A DNA stretch of 19,773 nt. Origin: an uncultured bacterium (GTDB taxonomy: Bacteria; Edwardsbacteria; AC1; EtOH8). The stretch covers positions 1 through 19,773 of the forward strand of contig CALGNM010000345.1 of the NCBI GenBank assembly GCA_937958665.1. The letters are read 5' to 3'. Both the position numbers and the translations under genes were made by a program. This document shows positions 15,754 through 19,773 of this stretch, in pieces; the first letter of the stretch is position 1, and every line of letters starts with the position of its first letter. The notes under the pieces were generated by a model. The model ran no database searches. It worked only from the letters and a program-made list of their open reading frames with translations, and was not told the DNA's origin.

Positions 15754-17028
15754 ATGGTCAAGCGTCTGGCCATCACCGGGGGCAGGGTGCGGGCAGCCGG
15801 CCGTCTGGCAGGGCCTCAAAGGCCGCCAGCCGGACTGGAGGGGGATGAGGCGCTGCTGCTCAAGGAGAGGGTCAAGGAACTGGAGGCCCTGCACAACACC
15901 TCCCGGCTGCTGCACCTGAAGGAGCTGCCGGTGGACTTCGTGATGGCCGACATCATCGAGAGCCTTCCCCGGGCCTGGCAGTATCCGGAGATCGCGGTGG
16001 TCCGGATCAGGTACGGCCGCAAAAGCTACGCCTCGAGGCGCTTCCGGTCCACCCGCTGGAGGCAGAGCGCCGAGTTCGGCCCGCCCCGGGAAAGCCGGGG
16101 ATCGATAGAGGTCTGCTACCTGGAGAAGAGGCCCCCCCGCTACGAGGGGCCGTTCCTGAGAGAGGAGCGGGACCTGATAAACTCCCTGGCCGAAATGCTG
16201 AACTCGTTCTTCCTGCGGAGGGAGGCCGAGCAGGCCCGGCTTTCGGCCTACCAGCACCTCAACCGGACGGTGGCCCGCCGGACCGCCCAACTCAGAAAAC
16301 TCAACCGGAGGCTGGAGGGCGAGCTGGACCAGCACCGCCGGGACCGGGACCGGATCAAGCGATACCAGCAGCAGCTGAGGGAGCTGGCCTCCGAGCTCTC
16401 ATTGGCCGAGGAGCGGGAGCGCAAGGCCCTGGCCTCCGACCTGCACGACCAGGTGGGCCAGACCCTGGCCATGATCAAGCTCAAGCTGATGGGGATGCCC
16501 CTTCCGGCCAGCGCCCGGGGCCTCCGCCGGGAGATGGATGACATCCGGCGGATGCTGGACCAGTCCATTCAGCACACCCGGAACCTGACCTTCGAGATCA
16601 GCCCACCGGTGCTCTACGAGCTGGGCCTGGTGCCGGCCCTGGAATGGCTGGGGGAGCAGTTCCAGACCAAGTACCGGCTGGAGGTGGCGGTCGATTCCGA
16701 CCGCCGCCGTCTGAAGCTGAGCGACGAGCTGCAGTTCGTCCTTTTCAAGACGGTCCGGGAGTTGTTGGTCAATGCGGTCAAACATTCCGGGGCCGGCCGG
16801 GTGTCCATCGCGGTCAAGGCCAGAGGCCGGGGGCTGAGGCTGACGGTGCGGGACGACGGGCGGGGCTTCGATCCCAAAAAGCTTAAAAACGTTTCGATCC
16901 GGGGTTCGGGCTTCGGGCTGGTCAGCATCAGGGAACGGCTGAAGTGCCTGGGGGGCGACCTGGCGATAAGCTCCGCTCCGGGGCAGGGGACCACCGTCGA
17001 GGTGACGGTGCAACGGGGGAAGGGTTGA
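15754..17028 (+). CDS. Soluble NarL-family sensor histidine kinase
   Basis: A 424-residue histidine kinase without transmembrane segments, so probably cytosolic. Residues about 35-165 form a small GAF-like input domain (ESLPRAWQYPEIAVVRI, GSIEVCYLE, GPFLREERDLI) known from many kinases of this class; its ligand is unknown. A coiled coil (about 165-225) leads to the HisKA_3 dimerisation domain with phosphoacceptor H231 in ASDLHDQVGQ, then the ATPase domain with N340 (LLVNAVKH), DDGRGFD (D367) and GSGFGL (384). Partner is the adjacent response regulator, 1 nt downstream. It starts 6 nt after thiH, with GAGGGG 9 nt upstream inside the thiH end, so it is probably transcribed under the TPP riboswitch, an unusual setting. 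A link to thiamine sensing is inference only. Confidence 0.93.
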   Translation: MVKRLAITGGRVRAAGRLAGPQRPPAGLEGDEALLLKERVKELEALHNTSRLLHLKELPVDFVMADIIESLPRAWQYPEIAVVRIRYGRKSYASRRFRSTRWRQSAEFGPPRESRGSIEVCYLEKRPPRYEGPFLREERDLINSLAEMLNSFFLRREAEQARLSAYQHLNRTVARRTAQLRKLNRRLEGELDQHRRDRDRIKRYQQQLRELASELSLAEERERKALASDLHDQVGQTLAMIKLKLMGMPLPASARGLRREMDDIRRMLDQSIQHTRNLTFEISPPVLYELGLVPALEWLGEQFQTKYRLEVAVDSDRRRLKLSDELQFVLFKTVRELLVNAVKHSGAGRVSIAVKARGRGLRLTVRDDGRGFDPKKLKNVSIRGSGFGLVSIRERLKCLGGDLAISSAPGQGTTVEVTVQRGKG

Positions 17029-17029
17029 T

Positions 17030-17677
17030 ATGAGCATAAAGATTCTGATCGCCGACGACCACAAGATGGTGCGGGAAGGGCTGAAGACCCTGCTGGACAA
17101 GCAGGTGGGCATGAAGGTGGTGGGCGAGGCCTCCAACGGGATCCAGGCGGTCAAGCTGGCCCTGGAGCTGGAGCCCGAGGTGGTGATCATGGACATCACC
17201 ATGCCCGACCTCAACGGCATCGAGGCCACCAAAAGGATCAAGGCCAAGCGGCCGGGAGTCAGGGTAATCGCCCTGTCGATGCATTCCGATCGCCGCTTCA
17301 TGGAGGAGGTGCTCAAGAACGGGGCCTCCGGCTACCTGCTGAAGGACTCGGCCTTCGACGAGCTGGCGGTGGCCATCCGGACGGTGACCAAGAACCGGAC
17401 CTACCTGAGCTCCCAGCTGGCCGATCTGGTGCTCAAGGACTATGTCAGCCAGCTGAGCCGCAAGGAACCCACCGCCTATTCCAAGCTGACCTCCCGGGAG
17501 CGCGAGGTGCTGCAGATGCTGGCCGAGGGCCACACCACCAAGCAGATATCGCTCCGGATCCACGTCAGCATCAAGACGGTGGAGACCCACCGCAAGCAGC
17601 TGATGGACAAGCTGGGCATCCACAGCATCGCCGGACTTACCAAGTACGCCATCAGGGAGGGGATCACCAAGCTGTGA
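17030..17677 (+). CDS. NarL/LuxR-type response regulator
   Basis: A 215-residue DNA-binding response regulator. The receiver domain has D9-D10 (ILIADDHKMVREG), phosphoacceptor D55 (VVIMDITMPDLNG) and K105 (GYLLKDSAF). The C-terminal LuxR helix-turn-helix (about 152-210) has LTSREREVLQMLAEG, ISLRIHVSIKTVETH and KLGIHS. It begins 1 nt after the kinase stop with AAGGG 5 nt upstream, the usual tight coupling of a cognate pair. Its target sites are not evident in the window. thiE follows 22 nt downstream. Confidence 0.95.
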   Translation: MSIKILIADDHKMVREGLKTLLDKQVGMKVVGEASNGIQAVKLALELEPEVVIMDITMPDLNGIEATKRIKAKRPGVRVIALSMHSDRRFMEEVLKNGASGYLLKDSAFDELAVAIRTVTKNRTYLSSQLADLVLKDYVSQLSRKEPTAYSKLTSREREVLQMLAEGHTTKQISLRIHVSIKTVETHRKQLMDKLGIHSIAGLTKYAIREGITKL

Positions 17678-17699
17678 CCAACCAGGCGGTGAAGATAGC

Positions 17700-18389
17700 A
17701 TGAGCGATCGGGAAATCCGGGAGCAGCGGCGGCAAGCTTTTGAGGCCGTCGACCTTTATCCGGTCACCGACCAGGAGCAGTCCCGGGGCCGGTCCGACCT
17801 GGAGGTGCTGGAGGGCCTGATCGCCGGCGGGGCCAAAATTGTCCAGCTGAGGGAGAAACGCCTTTCCAAGCGGGGGTTGTTCTCCTTGGCGGCCGCCTTC
17901 CGGGAGCGGACCGCCCGGGCCGGGATGTTGCTGATCATCAATGACCACCTGGACATCGCCCTGGCCTGCGGGGCCGACGGGGTGCACCTGGGGCAGGACG
18001 ACCTGCCCCTGCCGGAGGCCCGCCGGCTGGCCCCCCAGCTGCTGATCGGGGCCTCCAGCCACAACCTGGAGGAGGCTTTGGCTGCCCAGGACCAGGAGGC
18101 GGACTACGTCAACATCGGCCCGATCTTTCCCACCAGGACCAAGGAACTGTCGATTCCCCCGCTGGGGCCGGGGGCCATTGCAGAAACCGGCCCCCGGCTT
18201 CAGGTGCCGTTCACGGTGATGGGAGGCATCAACCGGGCCAACATCGGAGCCGTGCTGGAGGCCGGGGCCCGGCGGGTGGCGGTGGTGACCGCCGTCACCC
18301 TGGCCCCGGACATCCCCGGAGCGGTCCGGGAGCTGAGGGGGCTGATCCGGAAGGCGGCCGGAGCCGGCCGGGACGAATCCTTCGGTTGA
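17700..18389 (+). CDS. thiE: Thiamine-phosphate synthase ThiE
   Basis: Joins hydroxymethylpyrimidine diphosphate to the thiazole phosphate to give thiamine monophosphate, completing the pathway served by the upstream genes. A 229-residue TIM barrel with VDLYPVTD, IVQLREK, INDHLDIALACGADGVHLGQ, NIGPIFPT and the phosphate-binding VMGGIN. An N-terminal extension of about 17 residues precedes the usual start of the fold, so a later start cannot be excluded, but no better in-frame start is near. It is separated from thiS-G-H by the two-component pair. The promoter of the next gene overlaps its stop. Confidence 0.93.
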   Translation: MSDREIREQRRQAFEAVDLYPVTDQEQSRGRSDLEVLEGLIAGGAKIVQLREKRLSKRGLFSLAAAFRERTARAGMLLIINDHLDIALACGADGVHLGQDDLPLPEARRLAPQLLIGASSHNLEEALAAQDQEADYVNIGPIFPTRTKELSIPPLGPGAIAETGPRLQVPFTVMGGINRANIGAVLEAGARRVAVVTAVTLAPDIPGAVRELRGLIRKAAGAGRDESFG

Positions 18390-18414
18390 CATCCGGCATC
18401 AAATGGAATAGAAT
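18386..18414 (+). promoter_or_regulatory. Sigma-70-type promoter for the Fe-S scaffold gene
   Basis: Perfect TTGACA at 18386-18391, a 17-bp spacer and TAGAAT at 18409-18414. The -35 overlaps the thiE stop codon (18387-18389), so the scaffold gene has its own start site near 18421 even though no terminator separates it from the thi operon. Confidence 0.78.
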
Positions 18415-18441
18415 CCACCAGCAATTCTGGGAGACGATGGA

Positions 18442-18864
18442 ATGTACAGCGAAAAGGTGATGGACCACTTCATGAACCCCCGCAACATGGGGGAGATCGA
18501 GCAGCCCGACGGCACCGGGATGGTGGGCAACCCGGTGTGCGGCGACATGATGAAGATCATGCTGAAGATTGAGAACGACGTCATCACCGACGTCAAGTTC
18601 AAGACCTTCGGCTGCGGGGCGGCCATCGCCACCTCCAGCATGGCCACCGAGCTGGTCAAGGGCAAGACCATCGAGGAGGCCCTCAAAGTGACCAACAAGG
18701 CGGTGACCGAGGCCCTGGACGGACTGCCGCCGGTCAAGACCCACTGTTCGGTGCTGGCCGAGGACGGCATCCGGGCGGCCATCAACGACTATCTGGTCAA
18801 GCACGGCCGGCCGGGTCTGGAGCTGAAGGCGGCCGGGCACGAACATGGGCCCGAGGAGGGATGA
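18442..18864 (+). CDS. IscU/NifU N-terminal-type Fe-S cluster scaffold
   Basis: A 140-residue scaffold on which Fe-S clusters are assembled from cysteine-desulfurase sulfur before transfer to target proteins. The three conserved cysteines are present: C33 in GNPVCGD, C58 in FGCGAA, C102 in THCSVLAED. The family-typical N-terminus MYSEKVMDHFMNPRNMG is intact. There is no C-terminal Nfu domain or central ferredoxin-like domain, so it is a stand-alone IscU/NifU-N protein with a short His/Gly/Glu-rich tail. GGGAG lies 8 nt before the ATG. No desulfurase (NifS/IscS) lies in the window. It may supply ThiH and other cluster enzymes, which is inference from position. Confidence 0.93.
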   Translation: MYSEKVMDHFMNPRNMGEIEQPDGTGMVGNPVCGDMMKIMLKIENDVITDVKFKTFGCGAAIATSSMATELVKGKTIEEALKVTNKAVTEALDGLPPVKTHCSVLAEDGIRAAINDYLVKHGRPGLELKAAGHEHGPEEG

Positions 18865-18904
18865 AAGTCATGATTGATCAAAAACGGATGCCTATATTAC
18901 ATAC

Positions 18905-18936
18905 TTGACATTTTGTCAATATATGATATAATATCA
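18905..18936 (+). promoter_or_regulatory. Promoter with built-in operator palindromes for the toxin-antitoxin module
   Basis: Perfect TTGACA at 18905-18910, a 16-bp spacer and perfect TATAAT at 18927-18932. The -35 is one arm of the palindrome TTGACA-TTT-TGTCAA (18905-18919), and the -10 lies in TGATAT-A-ATATCA (18924-18936). The repeat TCAATAT occurs at 18916-18922 and 18934-18940. This layout is expected for an autorepressed toxin-antitoxin operon whose antitoxin binds over both promoter elements. Confidence 0.8.
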
Positions 18937-18952
18937 ATATAGGGTTGGAGCA

Positions 18953-19246
18953 TTGCTCGATAGCTGTTTAGAAGGGGCCTTTGGCTCCGAGCAGGCCAAA
19001 AAGATCATACGGGCCATTATCTCTGACGGCACCGTAGTCTATACCAGACACGCGAAACAGGAGATGCAGGCCGATGGTTTAACCACCGTTGATTGTGTCA
19101 ATGTATTGCGCGGCGGAATTGTTGAGCCTGCAGAATGGGAGAACGGCGCCTGGAGATACCGGGTTCATACTACAAAGATTTATGTCGTAGTTGAACTGGA
19201 TGCCCAGGACCGGTTGACGCTTATCACGGCATGGAGAAAGCCGTAA
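18953..19246 (+). CDS. DUF4258-family putative toxin
   Basis: A 97-residue protein of the DUF4258 type, small basic proteins thought to resemble RelE/MqsR RNases and often found next to YgiT-type antitoxins. Diagnostic stretch: VVYTRHAKQEMQADGLT, later VEPAEWENGAWRYRVH and a C-terminal beta segment KIYVVVELDAQDRLTLITAW. If it is an mRNA endonuclease, the His/Arg/Lys cluster near residues 31-36 is the likely catalytic patch (inference). The start is uncertain: TTG at 18953 is the only conventional start upstream of the conserved core, but GGAG lies just 2 nt ahead of it. The antitoxin gene follows 16 nt downstream. Toxin-before-antitoxin order matches mqsRA. Confidence 0.75.
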   Translation: MLDSCLEGAFGSEQAKKIIRAIISDGTVVYTRHAKQEMQADGLTTVDCVNVLRGGIVEPAEWENGAWRYRVHTTKIYVVVELDAQDRLTLITAWRKP

Positions 19247-19262
19247 AACGGGAGGAGGAGCG

Positions 19263-19720
19263 ATGAAATGTCCTAACTGCAGGGGAGAAATGACCTCAAA
19301 GAAGGGAAACTATTTATACGAGGAATCTGGCCTTCGCTACGTAACCTTGCAGAATGTGGTTGTAAGCAACTGCGGCCAATGCGGCGAACAAACGGTGGCC
19401 ATACCGAAAATCGAAGAATTGCACCGGGTCATAGCCCAGGCCATCATCAAAAAGAAGGAACGTCTCTCGGCAGAGGAGGCCCGTTTTTTGCGCAAGTGCC
19501 TGGGTTGGTCTGGCAAGGACTTCGCCGAGCATATGGGGGTGACTCAGGAAACGGTGTCCCGATGGGAGAACGGCAAGGAGCCTATGGGCCCTGTGGCTGA
19601 CAGGCTTCTGCGGTTGATCCTGGCCCAGCAACAGCCTGTAGACAGTTATTCGGTTGACCTGTTGCGTGAGGTTGGGCAGGCAAATAAAAAGCAATCGCGC
19701 ATGGAGATAATTGCGGATAC
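19263..19720 (+). CDS. MqsA/YgiT-type antitoxin with zinc finger and HTH, 3' partial
   Basis: At least 152 native residues. The N-terminal zinc-binding domain has two CxxC pairs (C3, C6; C37, C40), the part that in E. coli MqsA binds the toxin. The C-terminal half (about 66-135) is an XRE/MqsA helix-turn-helix: FLRKCLGWSGKDFAEHMGVT, then TVSRWENGKEPM. It should neutralise the preceding DUF4258 protein and repress the shared promoter. GGGAGGAG precedes the ATG. The apparent ending DRKSVV and the TAG at 19740-19742 are encoded by adapter, so the true C-terminus is unknown; given the length of relatives it is probably close. Confidence 0.88.
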
Positions 19721-19773
19721 AGATCGGAAGAGCGTCGTGTAGGGAAAGAGTGTAAATCTCGGTGGTGGCCGTA
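19721..19773 (-). other. Illumina adapter, reverse orientation, not genomic DNA
   Basis: The last 53 bases are the reverse complement of the same P5/TruSeq adapter seen at the other end, starting AGATCGGAAGAGCGTCGTGT, with two mismatches (A at 19755 for G, G at 19767 for C). This fixes the end of native sequence at 19720. Confidence 0.97.

Overview
This window looks like one assembled contig (probably metagenomic or short-read) from a GC-rich bacterium. Both ends carry Illumina adapter sequence (1-43 and 19721-19773), so the first and last genes are cut by the assembly. A glycine-zipper/OmpA lipoprotein and a second predicted lipoprotein suggest a Gram-negative (diderm) cell. ThiH (the radical-SAM, typically anaerobic route to thiamine thiazole) and two glutamate dehydrogenases fit an anaerobic or facultative life. 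I cannot name the phylum from sequence alone.

Layout. (1) 44-3766, plus strand: the 3' part of a YfbK-type von Willebrand A protein, a terminator, then a clear promoter driving glutamine-dependent NAD+ synthetase (TTG start) and a small HEAT-like lipoprotein. (2) 3875-4546, minus strand: glycine-zipper/OmpA lipoprotein with its own promoter. (3) 4914-13102, a nitrogen/carbon block: an NADP-type family I glutamate dehydrogenase on plus, then on minus a second glutamate dehydrogenase of the Glu/Leu/Phe/Val type and a tandem pair of large proteins that carry only the ATP-grasp (PEP/pyruvate-binding) part of PPDK/PEP synthase. The larger one is fused to two receiver-like domains; both end in a shared region with GPGRWGS and HFFQ motifs. 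(4) 13364-18389, plus strand: a TPP-riboswitch-controlled thiamine operon, thiS-thiG-thiH-[histidine kinase-response regulator]-thiE, with a NarL-type two-component pair embedded in it. (5) 18386-18864: an IscU/NifU-type Fe-S scaffold with its own promoter. (6) 18905-19720: an AT-richer toxin-antitoxin module (DUF4258 toxin, MqsA/YgiT-type antitoxin) behind a near-consensus promoter built into two palindromes; the antitoxin is cut by the contig end.

How the parts fit. The thi operon makes the thiazole half of thiamine and couples it to the pyrimidine (ThiE); no thiC, thiD or thiF is present, so those must lie elsewhere. The two glutamate dehydrogenases probably split assimilation and catabolism. 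The second has a promoter whose -10 overlaps a perfect TGTGA-N6-TCACA palindrome, suggesting control by a CRP/FNR-family factor. The least explained part, and the best candidate for an undescribed system, is the pair of truncated PPDK-like proteins between the two dehydrogenases, one of which looks able to accept a phosphoryl group on a receiver aspartate. Most promoters that can be read are close to the sigma-70 consensus (TTGACA/TTGACT/TTGATT, 16-18 bp spacer, TATAAT-like).
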